From Nonomuraea jabiensis (GTDB lineage Bacteria; Actinomycetota; Actinomycetes; Streptosporangiales; Streptosporangiaceae), in NCBI RefSeq assembly GCF_014204795.1, contig NZ_JACHMB010000001.1:1116001-1180000 (forward strand): a DNA stretch of 64,000 nucleotides, written 5' to 3'. The position numbers and the translations under genes are program-made. Below the pieces are notes generated by a model that was not told the origin of the DNA, did no database searches, and worked only from the letters and a program-made list of their open reading frames with translations. Shown here one piece after another: positions 15,331 to 26,308 of this stretch (positions are counted from its first letter, which is position 1; every line of letters starts with the position of its first letter).

Positions 15331-17760
15331 TTATGTTCGCTCCGCGTCCACCCCGTGTTCGGCCGCCCAGACGGCGATCCGCGCCCGCGAGTCGAAGCCC
15401 AGCTTCTCCATGATGATGGCGACGTGCCTGGCCACGGTGGCCGGGCTGATCACCAGCGCCTCGGCGACGCCGCGGTTGCTCAGGCCGCGGGCCAGCATGG
15501 CGGCGATCTCCCGCTCCCGCGCGGTCAGCCCGTCCCGAGCCGGCACCGGCGGCGGCGGCGCGGCCGACCCGGGGTCGCCGTCGAGCACCAGCCCGGCCAC
15601 CACCTCCGGCGGCATCCCCGTCCCCCTGGCCCACAGCAGCTCCACCCGGTCCGCCCCGAGCCGCCCGCGGGCGAGCGCCAGCAGCTCGTCGATCCGGCCG
15701 GACGCGCCGACCTGCCCGATGGACTCGCGCAGCGCGGTGGCGGCAGCGGCCGCCAGCACCGCGCCCTCCAGGTCCTCCCGCGCCTGCGCCAGGGCGGAGA
15801 CGGCCATGAGCGCGCGGACGATCCCCCGGCGCTGGCCCGTCTGCCTGCTCAGCGCCAGGCTGTCGGCTATGTGGCCCCTGGCCGCGGCGTAGTCGTGCAG
15901 CCCGGCCGCCACCCGGCCGATCTGGGCCTGGCAGCGGGCCAGCTCGATCCGGTTGTCCAGGTCCTCCAGCAGCGGCAGCGCGGCGGCGTGGTGCGACCTG
16001 GCGGTCTCCAGGTCGCCCGCGGCCTCGGCCACCGCGCCCAGGTGGGTCAGCGCCCTGGCCAGCGACCAGTGGTGCCCCGCCTCCCGGGCCAGCGCGAGCG
16101 CCTCCTCGCCGTAGCGCCGGGCCTCGTCCGGCCGGCCGTGGAAGAGCGCCAGGTTGAGCTGCGCGATCCGGGCCGTGACCAGGTTGAACAGGTCGTCGTG
16201 GGCGCCCGCCGCCGCCTCCAGCTCCGCGGCGTAACACCGCGCCCGCTCGCTCTGCCCGGTGCGGAAGAGCACGGTCAGCGCCACGCCGTAGGTGATGCCC
16301 AGCCAGTAGCTGTACGGGTGCCGCTTCTGCTCCTCCAGCCCCCGCACGACCAGCTCTTCCGCCCGGCCCAGCTCGTCGGCGAGCTCCAGCCCGTACGCCA
16401 GCCCGCTCCTGGCCACCGCGACCAGGTCGGCAGGGGCCCCGGACAGGTCGAGCGCGAGCAGCCGCTCGTGCCAGCCGACGCTCTCGCCCAGGTCGCCCCG
16501 GACGGCCATGACGGCCATGGCGGCGCGGGCCAGGCGCAGCCCGAGCACGGGCTCGCGCGACTCCACCGCCCAGTCGACCGCGTTCCTGGAGTCGTCGAGG
16601 AGGGCGCGGCCCCTGGTGAGATGGGCGAAGCGCGCCTGCCACGGCATCCTGCGGTCGAGCGAGCCGGCCTCGTGGCAGCGCTCCATCTCCTCGCAGACCG
16701 CCTTCAGGTGCCTGTCGCGCAGGTGCGCGGCCTCGCCGGCCTCCTCCAGGCGCTCGGCGGAGTACTGCTTGATGGTCTCCAGCAGGCGGTAGCGGCCGGG
16801 GGCGTGGTGGCGCACCAGCGACTTCCCGGCCAGGCCGGTGAGCAGGCCGGCCAGCTCGGCCTTGCGCAGGATGCCGCCGTCGGCGCAGACCTGCTCGGCC
16901 AGGCCGAGGTCGAACGGCCCGGCGAACACCGAGAGCCGGCGCAGCAGCACCCGCTCCTTGGGCGGGAGGAGCTCGTGGCTCCACTCGACGATGGCCAGGA
17001 GCGTGCGCTGCCTGGCGGGGGCCGTGCGATCGCCGGCGGCGATCGGGCCGAACCGCTCGCCGCCGCGGGCGGCCAGGCGGTCGGCGATGTGCCCGGGGCT
17101 CAGCCGGCTCGTACGGGCCGCCGCCAGCTCCAGCGCGAGCGGCAGACCGTCGAGCGCGTGGCACAGGCGTACGACGTCGTCCATGACGCCCGCCACCCCG
17201 CTCGCGCCCGCCGCGAGCGCCCGCTCGACGAACAGCAGCACGGACTCGGCCTCGGGATGCCGCTCGTCGGGCAGCTCCAGCGGCGGCACCCGCCAGACCA
17301 GCTCGCCCGGGATGCGCAACGGCTCCCGGCTGGTGAGCAGGAACCGCAGCTCGGGGCACTCGGCGCTCAGACCGGCCACCAGCTCGGCGCACCGCCCGAC
17401 CAGGTGCTCGCAGTTGTCCAGCACGATCAGCGCCCTGGCCGCGCGCAGGCGCGTGCGCAGGCCGTCGAGCAGCCGCCCGGGCACCTCGTCGCGTACGCCG
17501 AGCACCTCGGCCATCTCGTTGACGATCAGCTCGGGGTTGCCGATGCGGGCCAGCTCGACCAGCCACACGCCGTCGGGGAAGCGGCTCAGCTGCTGCGCCG
17601 CCACGCGCAGGGCGAGCCGGGTCTTGCCGATGCCGCCCACGCCGCTGAGCGTGACCACGCGTTGTTCGTGGACGAGCGCCGCCAGCTCGGCCACGTCACG
17701 GACGCGCCCGACGAAGCGGTTGGGCTCGGCGGGGAGGTTGTGCGGAACTTGCGCGATCAT
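15331..17760 (-). CDS. NB-ARC/TPR-type LuxR-family transcriptional regulator (second copy)
   Basis: A 809-residue STAND regulator. From the ATG at 17758-17760 it begins MIAQVPHNLPAEPNRFVGR; Walker A GVGGIGKT is at 40-47 and the Walker B-like LIVLDNCEHL at 111-120. A helical winged segment, then TPR-like helices (about 400-720) and a C-terminal LuxR helix-turn-helix (TAREREIAAMLARGLSN to MEKLGF, about 745-800) follow. An upstream TTG at 17802 exists, but the ATG start makes it exactly as long as its paralogue at 18301-20730 and gives the same N-terminus. ATP binding would gate oligomerisation in response to a signal sensed by the TPR region; the signal is unknown. It follows an ANL-like gene by 54 bases and precedes a hydrolase gene by 10. 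Confidence 0.9.
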   Translation of the reverse strand: MIAQVPHNLPAEPNRFVGRVRDVAELAALVHEQRVVTLSGVGGIGKTRLALRVAAQQLSRFPDGVWLVELARIGNPELIVNEMAEVLGVRDEVPGRLLDGLRTRLRAARALIVLDNCEHLVGRCAELVAGLSAECPELRFLLTSREPLRIPGELVWRVPPLELPDERHPEAESVLLFVERALAAGASGVAGVMDDVVRLCHALDGLPLALELAAARTSRLSPGHIADRLAARGGERFGPIAAGDRTAPARQRTLLAIVEWSHELLPPKERVLLRRLSVFAGPFDLGLAEQVCADGGILRKAELAGLLTGLAGKSLVRHHAPGRYRLLETIKQYSAERLEEAGEAAHLRDRHLKAVCEEMERCHEAGSLDRRMPWQARFAHLTRGRALLDDSRNAVDWAVESREPVLGLRLARAAMAVMAVRGDLGESVGWHERLLALDLSGAPADLVAVARSGLAYGLELADELGRAEELVVRGLEEQKRHPYSYWLGITYGVALTVLFRTGQSERARCYAAELEAAAGAHDDLFNLVTARIAQLNLALFHGRPDEARRYGEEALALAREAGHHWSLARALTHLGAVAEAAGDLETARSHHAAALPLLEDLDNRIELARCQAQIGRVAAGLHDYAAARGHIADSLALSRQTGQRRGIVRALMAVSALAQAREDLEGAVLAAAAATALRESIGQVGASGRIDELLALARGRLGADRVELLWARGTGMPPEVVAGLVLDGDPGSAAPPPPVPARDGLTAREREIAAMLARGLSNRGVAEALVISPATVARHVAIIMEKLGFDSRARIAVWAAEHGVDAERT

Positions 17761-17814
17761 GTGGGGCCCAGGTGGTCGCGGGGGGATCACATCCGATGCC
17801 AAGTCTCCCCTGGT

Positions 17815-18228
17815 TCAGGGGCTGATGGGGTCACTTTCCGTGCAGAGTTCGCGACTGGTTGGATATGAATGCAGCACCCCGAGGTCGGCGACGCTCATCA
17901 CGATCCGTACGCGTGATTCGTCCGCGGCGTCGAGCGCCCTCGGCAGGTCGGAGATCATCACGCGGGCGCCGCTCGCGTGGATCCGGTCCCTGAAGGCGCT
18001 CACGTCGAGGTCGCACGGCAACGGCCAGGCGACGCCGCCCGCGGCGATCACCGCGTCGGCCGCCACCAGCAGGTCGGCTCCCACGGGCAGGCAGATGAGC
18101 ACGGCGTCACCCGCGCGCACACCTCGGCGCCGCAGCTGGACGGCCGCGACTGCAGACCTCTCGTCCAGCTGCTCCTCGGTGAGCCTCAGGCCGGTGCCCG
18201 AGTCCACCATGACGATGCGCTCATCCAT
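17815..18228 (-). CDS. Short ANL-superfamily-like protein (N-terminal subdomain only, second copy)
   Basis: A 137-residue protein that resembles only the first alpha/beta layer of AMP-binding enzymes: LTEEQLDERSAVAAVQLRRRG, GVRAGDAVLICLPVGADLLVAADAVIAAGGVAWPL, and ARVMISD. The adenylation P-loop (TSGTTG-PKG) and every later core motif are absent, so it cannot activate acyl substrates. It could be a decayed acyl-CoA synthetase, but the second copy at 20783-21526 stands in the same place beside an NB-ARC/LuxR gene, which argues for a kept function such as ligand binding. The ATG at 18228 was chosen; a GTG lies nine bases upstream (18237). Confidence 0.7.
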   Translation of the reverse strand: MDERIVMVDSGTGLRLTEEQLDERSAVAAVQLRRRGVRAGDAVLICLPVGADLLVAADAVIAAGGVAWPLPCDLDVSAFRDRIHASGARVMISDLPRALDAADESRVRIVMSVADLGVLHSYPTSRELCTESDPISP

Positions 18229-18273
18229 GTGGCCCACGGTAGGGAGGGCCCCTCATGCATACATGGGGCGGAA

Positions 18274-18293
18274 TATGCAGATCCCTATGCAGA
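18274..18293. promoter_or_regulatory. Direct repeat upstream of the second module
   Basis: TATGCAGA occurs at 18274-18281 and 18286-18293, one helical-turn-like period of 12 bases apart, in the 72-base gap between the first LuxR gene and the second ANL-like gene. LuxR-type proteins often bind such repeats; binding by the adjacent regulators is a guess. Confidence 0.35.
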
Positions 18294-18300
18294 ACCGCGC

Positions 18301-20730
18301 TCAGCGCGCGACGGTCGGCTGCTCGGCGGCCCAGACCGCGATCTGGGCCCGCGACGTGTAGCCCAGCTTCTCCATGATGTTGGCGATGTGCCGGGCGACC
18401 GTGGCGGGGCTGATCACCAGCTCCGCCGCGATGGCGCGGTTGGACAGCCCCCGGGTGAGCAGGCCCGCGACCTCCTGCTCGCGGGCCGTCAGCAGCGAGT
18501 GTCTGACCGGCTTGGCCGCCACCGGCGCCTTCTGCGCGACGCGCTCGCCCTCCAGCACGTGGCGGGCGGCGTCGTCGGGGCTCATGGCCCGGCCCCGCGA
18601 CCAGAGCGAGGTGGTGCGGCCGTCGCCCAGCTTGGTGCGGGCCCGGGCGAGCAGCTCCTCGATCCGGAGCGTGGGCGACTGCTGCCCGATCGACTCGCGC
18701 AGCCTGACCGCCGCGCCCGCGGCCAGCACGGCGCCCTCCAGGTCGCCCTCGCGCTCCGCCAGCACCGACAGCCCGACCAGGCACAGGGCCACGCCGTGGC
18801 GCTGCCCGGTCTCCCGGCCCAGGGCGAGACTGGCGGCCAGCCACTCCCGCGCGGCGGCGAACTCGTGCAGCATCGCCGTCACCCTGCCGACCCTGGCCAG
18901 GGCGCGCGACAGGTCGAGGTCGCTGCCCAGCTCGCGCAGCCACGGGACGACCATCTCGTAGTGGGCTTTGGCGGTCACCAGGTCGCCGCGGAACTCGGCC
19001 ACCGCGCCGAGCTGGGTGGCGGTCCTGGCCATGATCCACCGGTGGCCGTGCTCGCGGGCCCGGGCGAGCGCCTCCTCGCCGTGCCGCTGGGCCTCGCGCA
19101 GCCGTCCGCGGGTCAGCGCCACGGCCGACAGCCCGGCCAGCCCCGCCGCCTGGTTCCACGCGTCTCCCGACCGCAGGGCCAGGGCCAGGCCCGCCTCGGC
19201 GTGGTGCACCGCCTCCTCGGGCCTGCCCATGCGCAGCAGCACGACGAGGATGAGGCTGTGGATGACGCAGCGGGCGAAGGTGTTGTCGGCGGTGAGCCCG
19301 GCCAGGCTCTCCTCGGCCAGCGCCAGGGAGCGGCTCAGCTCGTCCCTGGCCTCCAGGCCGTAGGCGAGGTATCCCCTGGCCTGCGCGATCTGCTCGGTGG
19401 GCACCTCGGTCAGGTCGAGCGAGAGCAGCCGCTCGATCCAGGTGACGATCTCCGTCAGGTTTCCGCAGAGCGGCAGCAGCCCGCTGCTGGCGGCGCAGAG
19501 GCGCAGGCCCAGCGGCACGTTGCCGGACTCCACGGACCAGTCGAGCGCCATCCGCTGGTCGTCGACGAGGCTCTTGCTCATGGTCAGCGCCTCCAGGCGG
19601 CGCGCCCACGGCACGCCCGGCTCCACCATCTCGGTGGTGAAGTGGCGCTCCTGCAGCTCGCAGACCACGTGCAGGTGGCGCTCGCGCAGGACCTCGCGCT
19701 CGCCGGCCCGGTGGAGGCACTCCACCGCGTAGCGCTTGATGGTCTCCAGCAGCCAGTAGCGCCTGCGGCTCTCGTCGCACAGCACGAGGGACTTGTCGAC
19801 CAGCCCACCCAGCAGATCGACGATCTCCGCCTCCGAGATGGGCCGCTCGGCGCAGACCCGCTCGGCCAGGTCGAGGTCGAAGTCCCCGGCGAACACCGAC
19901 AGCCGGCGCAGCAGCACCTGCTCCTTCGCCGAGAGCAGGTCGTAGCTCCACTCGACGGCCGCGAGCAGCGTGCGCTGCCTGACGGGGGCGGTGCGGCCGC
20001 CAGTGGTGAGCAGCGAGAACCGGTCGTCGATGCGGTCGGCGATCTGCCCGGGGCTGAGCAGGCTCGTGCGGGCCGCGGCCAGCTCCAGCGCCAGCGGCAG
20101 CCCGTCGAGCGCCCGGCACAGCCGCACCACGTCGGGCAGGCTGCCGGGGCCCAGCCTGGTGCCGGCGGCCGTCGCCCGGTCGAGGAAGAGCTGCACGGAC
20201 TCCGCCTCGGGACCGCCCTCCCCGGGGGTGCCCTCGTCGGGGAGGTCGAGCGGCGGGACCCGCCAGATCAGCTCGCCGGCGATGCGCAGCGGCTCCCTGC
20301 TGGTGGCCAGGACGCTCAGGCGCGGGCAGGCCGCGATCAGCGCCGCGGCGACCTCGGCGCACCTGTCGATGAGATGCTCGCAGTTGTCGAGCAGCAGCAG
20401 GCAGTGCAGGTCGCGCAGCCGGTCGAGGACCGTGCCGAACACCGGGCGGCCCGCCTCCTCCCGCACGCCGAGCACCCGGCCGATCTCCTGGTCGACCAGC
20501 TCGGGGTGGCGCAGCCTGGCCAGCTCGACCAGCCAGACGCCGTCGGGGTACGCGGCCACCAGCCCGGCCGCGACCCGCAGGGCCAGGCGGGTCTTGCCGA
20601 TGCCGCCCACCCCGCACAACGTGACCACGCGCGTCTCGCGGAACAGCCCGCGCAGCTCGTCGAGATCGCGCTCGCGACCGACGAACCGGTTGGGCTCCGC
20701 CGGAAGATTGTGCCTGGGGGGCTCTGGCAT
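18301..20730 (-). CDS. NB-ARC/TPR-type LuxR-family transcriptional regulator (first copy)
   Basis: A 809-residue STAND regulator, paralogous to 15331-17760 along its length. It starts with the ATG at 20728-20730 after AGGGTGACCAC; Walker A GVGGIGKT is at 40-47 and LLLLDNCEHL follows near 117. TPR-like helices fill the middle, and the LuxR helix-turn-helix (TAREQEVAGLLTRGLSN to MEKLGY) ends the protein. The central sensory part differs much more from the other copy than the N- and C-terminal ends, suggesting the two read different signals but may bind similar DNA. It lies 52 bases downstream of an ANL-like gene, the same layout as the second module. Confidence 0.9.
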   Translation of the reverse strand: MPEPPRHNLPAEPNRFVGRERDLDELRGLFRETRVVTLCGVGGIGKTRLALRVAAGLVAAYPDGVWLVELARLRHPELVDQEIGRVLGVREEAGRPVFGTVLDRLRDLHCLLLLDNCEHLIDRCAEVAAALIAACPRLSVLATSREPLRIAGELIWRVPPLDLPDEGTPGEGGPEAESVQLFLDRATAAGTRLGPGSLPDVVRLCRALDGLPLALELAAARTSLLSPGQIADRIDDRFSLLTTGGRTAPVRQRTLLAAVEWSYDLLSAKEQVLLRRLSVFAGDFDLDLAERVCAERPISEAEIVDLLGGLVDKSLVLCDESRRRYWLLETIKRYAVECLHRAGEREVLRERHLHVVCELQERHFTTEMVEPGVPWARRLEALTMSKSLVDDQRMALDWSVESGNVPLGLRLCAASSGLLPLCGNLTEIVTWIERLLSLDLTEVPTEQIAQARGYLAYGLEARDELSRSLALAEESLAGLTADNTFARCVIHSLILVVLLRMGRPEEAVHHAEAGLALALRSGDAWNQAAGLAGLSAVALTRGRLREAQRHGEEALARAREHGHRWIMARTATQLGAVAEFRGDLVTAKAHYEMVVPWLRELGSDLDLSRALARVGRVTAMLHEFAAAREWLAASLALGRETGQRHGVALCLVGLSVLAEREGDLEGAVLAAGAAVRLRESIGQQSPTLRIEELLARARTKLGDGRTTSLWSRGRAMSPDDAARHVLEGERVAQKAPVAAKPVRHSLLTAREQEVAGLLTRGLSNRAIAAELVISPATVARHIANIMEKLGYTSRAQIAVWAAEQPTVAR

Positions 20731-20782
20731 GTGGTCACCCTGCGTCGCTGAAGGATCACACTCTCCCACAGTGTCGCACTTT

Positions 20783-21526
20783 TCACAGCCCAAGCGAGCT
20801 CACGATCGCCCTTTCGTCGACGACACGCAGGACGGGATCGCCGAGCAGCCGTCTGGCCAGGTCATACGGCGCGACGACCATGGTGGCCCGGCGCTCCTGG
20901 GCCAGCACGCGGCAGCCCACCAGGCTCGGCTCGTGGGCGATGATGACGTGCGCCCCCACCGTCATCGCCAGGTCGATCACCCGCAGGCCCCGGAACGGCT
21001 CGCTCACCGCGCTGATCACCACGTCCTCCTTGCCGATCACCAGCCGGCCGGCCAGCCGGCGCAGGTCGGCCGCCAGCGTGTGGTGATCGAACACCCGCCC
21101 GCCGTCGACGGTGATCGCCGGCCCGGCCAGCGGGCCGTACTCGAGGGCGCGGTCGCCGATGAGCGCAGTGAACGGCTTCGCCCCCGACACGGACTGGAAG
21201 GAGAAGACCCGGTCGACCTTCACCGCGGCGGGGTCGTAGCGGCGCTGGGTGATCATGAAGCGCGCCGTCCCCGAGGCCGCGAGCACCGCCACCCCGCCCG
21301 CCCAGGCCACGGAGTGGACGGCCAGGGGCAACGACGTGCCGAGCGGGACGTCGACGATCACCTCGTCGCCGAAACGCAGGCCCTGGCGCTGCAGACCCGC
21401 CGCGGCTCGGGTGACCCGCCTGGCGAACGCGGCGTACGACAGCACCTCGCCGGTCCTGACTTCGCTGACCGCCGGTTGGTCCCCCTGGGTCGGCGCCGCG
21501 GCCATAACCAGCTCTGTCCAGGTCAT
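20783..21526 (-). CDS. ANL-superfamily-like protein lacking the adenylation loop (first copy)
   Basis: A 247-residue protein resembling the N-terminal half of AMP-binding enzymes: LSYAAFARRVTRAAAGLQRQG, FGDEVIVDVPLGTSLPLAVHSVAWAGGVAVL, then a segment like the one after the P-loop (RLVIGKEDVVISAVSEPFRG to MVVAPYDLARRLL). The P-loop itself is missing, as are the ATP-binding core and the C-terminal lid, against 500-600 residues in a complete enzyme. Adenylate formation is therefore not expected; a binding or sensing role is inferred. A -10 element ends seven bases before the ATG, so the message is probably leaderless. It is the first gene of a likely five-gene run. Confidence 0.72.
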   Translation of the reverse strand: MTWTELVMAAAPTQGDQPAVSEVRTGEVLSYAAFARRVTRAAAGLQRQGLRFGDEVIVDVPLGTSLPLAVHSVAWAGGVAVLAASGTARFMITQRRYDPAAVKVDRVFSFQSVSGAKPFTALIGDRALEYGPLAGPAITVDGGRVFDHHTLAADLRRLAGRLVIGKEDVVISAVSEPFRGLRVIDLAMTVGAHVIIAHEPSLVGCRVLAQERRATMVVAPYDLARRLLGDPVLRVVDERAIVSSLGL

Positions 21527-21760
21527 GCCGACAATCTAAGGACGGCGGCCCGGCTTGCCATGCGCACAATTGTGCAACCGGCTATGTACGTGCGGACTGC
21601 ACGTCACGGTGGTCATCGAGGATCGCACGGGACGTCCCGGATCCCCCTGTCCACACCCGCCCCTTGCCTCACCTCGCGCCTGTCATCAGAGGGGATCAAC
21701 TAGACTTATAAGGCCGCGACTTCGCGCGGCCGCCCCCACGACACAGAGCGAGACGTCATC
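21527..21760. other. Divergent intergenic region between the ANL-like gene and typA
   Basis: Besides the leftward promoter and palindrome, it contains a second palindrome (CGGGACGTCCCG, near 21639-21650) and an AT-rich patch, ACTAGACTTATAAG (21699-21712), which is the likely -10 area for typA. No gene is seen in it. Confidence 0.5.
21533..21575 (-). promoter_or_regulatory. Leaderless promoter and palindrome at the head of the ANL-like/LuxR run
   Basis: TAGATT (21538 to 21533, read leftward) is followed by six bases and the ATG at 21526, the geometry of a leaderless transcript. Upstream lies a perfect 12-base palindrome, GCACAATTGTGC (21564-21575), about 35-50 bases before the start, a suitable activator or repressor site. 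No good -35 was seen, which would fit activator dependence. Confidence 0.5.
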
Positions 21761-23611
<1,851 letters not shown>

Positions 23612-23794
23612 GCCTTTTTCATCGCCTTTTTCGGGTAAGGCCGCCCGGTAAGTTCCCGGCTCTGCCACGGGCGATGGATGGGCCTGCCGGTCAGGAAAAG
23701 GGGTCATGGGGAAAAGCTGTAATCACACCGTGACCCCCTGACATAGAACATTCTGCCATTCCGGAGAATCATCCAATTTGTGGGGAAGCTCCGG

Positions 23795-26308
23795 ATGGCA
23801 ACTGCGTTCGGGCTGGCTCTGGTGTCGTTGGGGGCGATTGTTTGGTGCACCGTCGTAGCCAGACCGGTGGCGGGCCCCGCGCTGCCCAAGAGCACCGCGG
23901 CGCCCAATCCGTGGGTGGCGGCCGCCGCCCGCGCCGACCCCCTGGTGGGCTGGGACCGCAAGGCCACCACCGAGGTGACGCTCGCCAGGGCGACTGAGCG
24001 CGACCTGGACCCGGTGCCCAAGGGGCGGATCGATCCCCGCCAGCGGCAGGTCAAGGTGACCGTCGTACACCGGCTCCAGATGGCGCCCAAGGACCCGCTC
24101 ACGGAGGCGCTGCGCCAGGGCAGCGGGTTCCCGGGCACGCTTCAGCAGGTCACCGACGCCGCGTTCGGCGCGATCAAGGTGGGCGGGCCGGGGCTGGCGC
24201 CCACGACGCGCCTGGCGCCGATCCTGACCTCCGACTCCACCGGGACCACGGCCAGGTTCGCCGTGACGCTGCTGCGGCAGGTCAAGACGGACGAACTGCT
24301 GAAACTCGACTTCACCGCGCCCAATGCGGTCCCGCTGATCGTCACCTCGCGCTCGATCGCCGTGCTGCCCGGCGAATGGACGGTGCTGCGGCTGGCGGGG
24401 ATCACGCCGGAGCGGGAGCAGGAGGAGCGGCTGGAGTTCACCGTCGGGGCGTACCCGGTGAGCATGACGCTGGCGCCGGACTCGTTCGGGTTCGCCGACA
24501 CGGTCGTGGAGGACGACTTCTCGTGGGCCACCGCGCTCGGCGTGCTCACCGCGATCGCTCTCGTCGCCTTCCTGCTGCGCTCGCTCGGGCGCGGGTGGTG
24601 GGCGCGGCTGGCCAACAGGGAGCTGTTCGTCGGACTCGTCCTGGCGGCGCCCACGCTGCTGATCCCGCTGTTCGCCGCGGACTGGTCGGCGGTGGCGTAC
24701 GTGATCCTCTTCGTCGCGGTGCCCGCGCTCGCGCTGCGGCACGCCGGACGGGTGCTGCCCACCAGCCCGCCGTGGAACACCCGCGACCTGCTGGTCACGA
24801 CCGGGCTGGGCGTGGTGGTCGGGCTCGGCATGCTGGCCTGGTCGTGGCTGCACGGGCAGCTGCCGGGGCAGACGCTGCTGGCCGGAGGGGCGGTGGCGGC
24901 CGTGGCCGCGGCCGGGTCCGCGGTCGCGTTCAGCGTGGACCTGGGGGTCAGACCGGTGATCGTACGGCTGGCCGTGCTGTCGGCGGAGGCCGCGATCGGG
25001 CTGCTCGCGCTGGCGCTGTGGCTGCGGGCGCTGCTGGCCGGGGTGTACCCGCCCGACAGCGTCCGCCTGGTGCTGGCGCTGGGCTGGGCGATGATCCCGG
25101 TCGCCGCCATCGCCGTGGCCACCAAGCAGTGGACGCGCGGCGCGGTGGCCGGCGCGGTGCTCGTGAGCCTGCTGGTCCAGGGCTGGCCGACCGAATGGCT
25201 GGACACGGGATCGTGGAGCCTGGCGGTCTCGCAACCCGAACCCCGGATCGGCAGCCTGGTGCTCACCCCGCTCGTGCGCGGGGTGCTCGGGCTGCTGCTG
25301 CTGGGGTTCCTGATGCTGGTGCTGCGGCTGCGGCGGCTCGGCGACGAGCTGTCCGCGATCGACAACCCGGTCGCCGAGTCGACCATGATCGCCGTACTGA
25401 TGGTGCTGTACATCACGCCCGGCGGCAGCACGACGCTGGCGGACATCGACGTGCCGCTGCCGCTGCTGGCGATCACCTCGATCGTGGCCTGGGCGAGCGC
25501 GCGCTGGCTGCTCTCCGGGCCGCGCCCCGTACTCACCGAGCCCGCCTCGCACGAGGAGCACCGCCGGCTCATCAGGGCCGCCCTGCACAAGCGGCTGCTG
25601 CTGGTGGCCGAGCAGGAGCTGTACCGCGTCGGGCGGGGCAGGATCGGCTCGGGCGAGATGTCGATGACCGACTTCGACGAGCGGCGCGACGCCCTGGAGC
25701 AGGCGCTGCGGCAGCACGGCCGGCACCCGGAGACCGCCTTCGCCACGGCCGCCGGATGCCCGCCCTGGCACAACGGCGTGCACGCCTTCGCCGCGAGCCT
25801 GCTGCTGAGCCTGCCTTTCGCCATCGTGTACGGGTGGCCGGAGGGGGTCGACCTGACCAGCTTCATCTTCGACGCGCGCTACCTGATCACGCTGCCGGCC
25901 TTCGGCTTCCTGTTCGGCTACTTCTACCCGCGCCTGCGCGGCACCCAGCCGATGACCAAGGCCCTCCACCTGATCGCCGCGGCCCTGCTCACGGAGCTGT
26001 CCGGCTACCTGTCCACCCTGGTGGAGCCGGACATCGGGGCCTTCGACAAGGTACAGGTGGTGGGGATCGTGGTGGGCCAGGTGACCATGGTCTGCGTGGG
26101 GCTGGGGCTGTACTGGGAGTGGCGCCTCATGCACCTGGCCGGGGAGCCGTGGGCCCGGGTCCGCAACCTACGCAGCATCCGCAGCCTGGCGGCCCCCGCC
26201 CTGGCCATCGTCGTGGCGGCCGGCACCACGGCCGCCACCTCCGCTGCCGGCCAAACCGTCGACCGCATCCTCAAGGGCGACCAAATCACCACCACCGCCC
26301 CCCGCTAA
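23795..26308 (+). CDS. Large polytopic membrane protein of unknown function
   Basis: A 837-residue protein. Residues 1-30 form a signal-anchor-like helix; about 200 residues of extracytoplasmic beta-rich sequence follow (up to FGFADTVVEDD), then about a dozen hydrophobic helices from near residue 245, broken by a charged cytoplasmic stretch (about 585-650, containing EEHRRLIRAALHKRLLLVAEQEL). No transporter, enzyme or kinase motif is visible. The layout resembles the uncharacterised actinobacterial DUF6185 family; that match is from memory and unverified. The ATG at 23795 follows GGGGAAG; a GTG at 23780 is the alternative. No operon partner. Confidence 0.75.
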   Translation: MATAFGLALVSLGAIVWCTVVARPVAGPALPKSTAAPNPWVAAAARADPLVGWDRKATTEVTLARATERDLDPVPKGRIDPRQRQVKVTVVHRLQMAPKDPLTEALRQGSGFPGTLQQVTDAAFGAIKVGGPGLAPTTRLAPILTSDSTGTTARFAVTLLRQVKTDELLKLDFTAPNAVPLIVTSRSIAVLPGEWTVLRLAGITPEREQEERLEFTVGAYPVSMTLAPDSFGFADTVVEDDFSWATALGVLTAIALVAFLLRSLGRGWWARLANRELFVGLVLAAPTLLIPLFAADWSAVAYVILFVAVPALALRHAGRVLPTSPPWNTRDLLVTTGLGVVVGLGMLAWSWLHGQLPGQTLLAGGAVAAVAAAGSAVAFSVDLGVRPVIVRLAVLSAEAAIGLLALALWLRALLAGVYPPDSVRLVLALGWAMIPVAAIAVATKQWTRGAVAGAVLVSLLVQGWPTEWLDTGSWSLAVSQPEPRIGSLVLTPLVRGVLGLLLLGFLMLVLRLRRLGDELSAIDNPVAESTMIAVLMVLYITPGGSTTLADIDVPLPLLAITSIVAWASARWLLSGPRPVLTEPASHEEHRRLIRAALHKRLLLVAEQELYRVGRGRIGSGEMSMTDFDERRDALEQALRQHGRHPETAFATAAGCPPWHNGVHAFAASLLLSLPFAIVYGWPEGVDLTSFIFDARYLITLPAFGFLFGYFYPRLRGTQPMTKALHLIAAALLTELSGYLSTLVEPDIGAFDKVQVVGIVVGQVTMVCVGLGLYWEWRLMHLAGEPWARVRNLRSIRSLAAPALAIVVAAGTTAATSAAGQTVDRILKGDQITTTAPR

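Noticed and set aside
14568..21526. Secondary-metabolite gene cluster suggested by AMP-binding-like genes and LuxR regulators
   Set aside because: No carrier protein, condensation, ketosynthase or tailoring gene is present and the AMP-binding-like proteins lack catalytic motifs.
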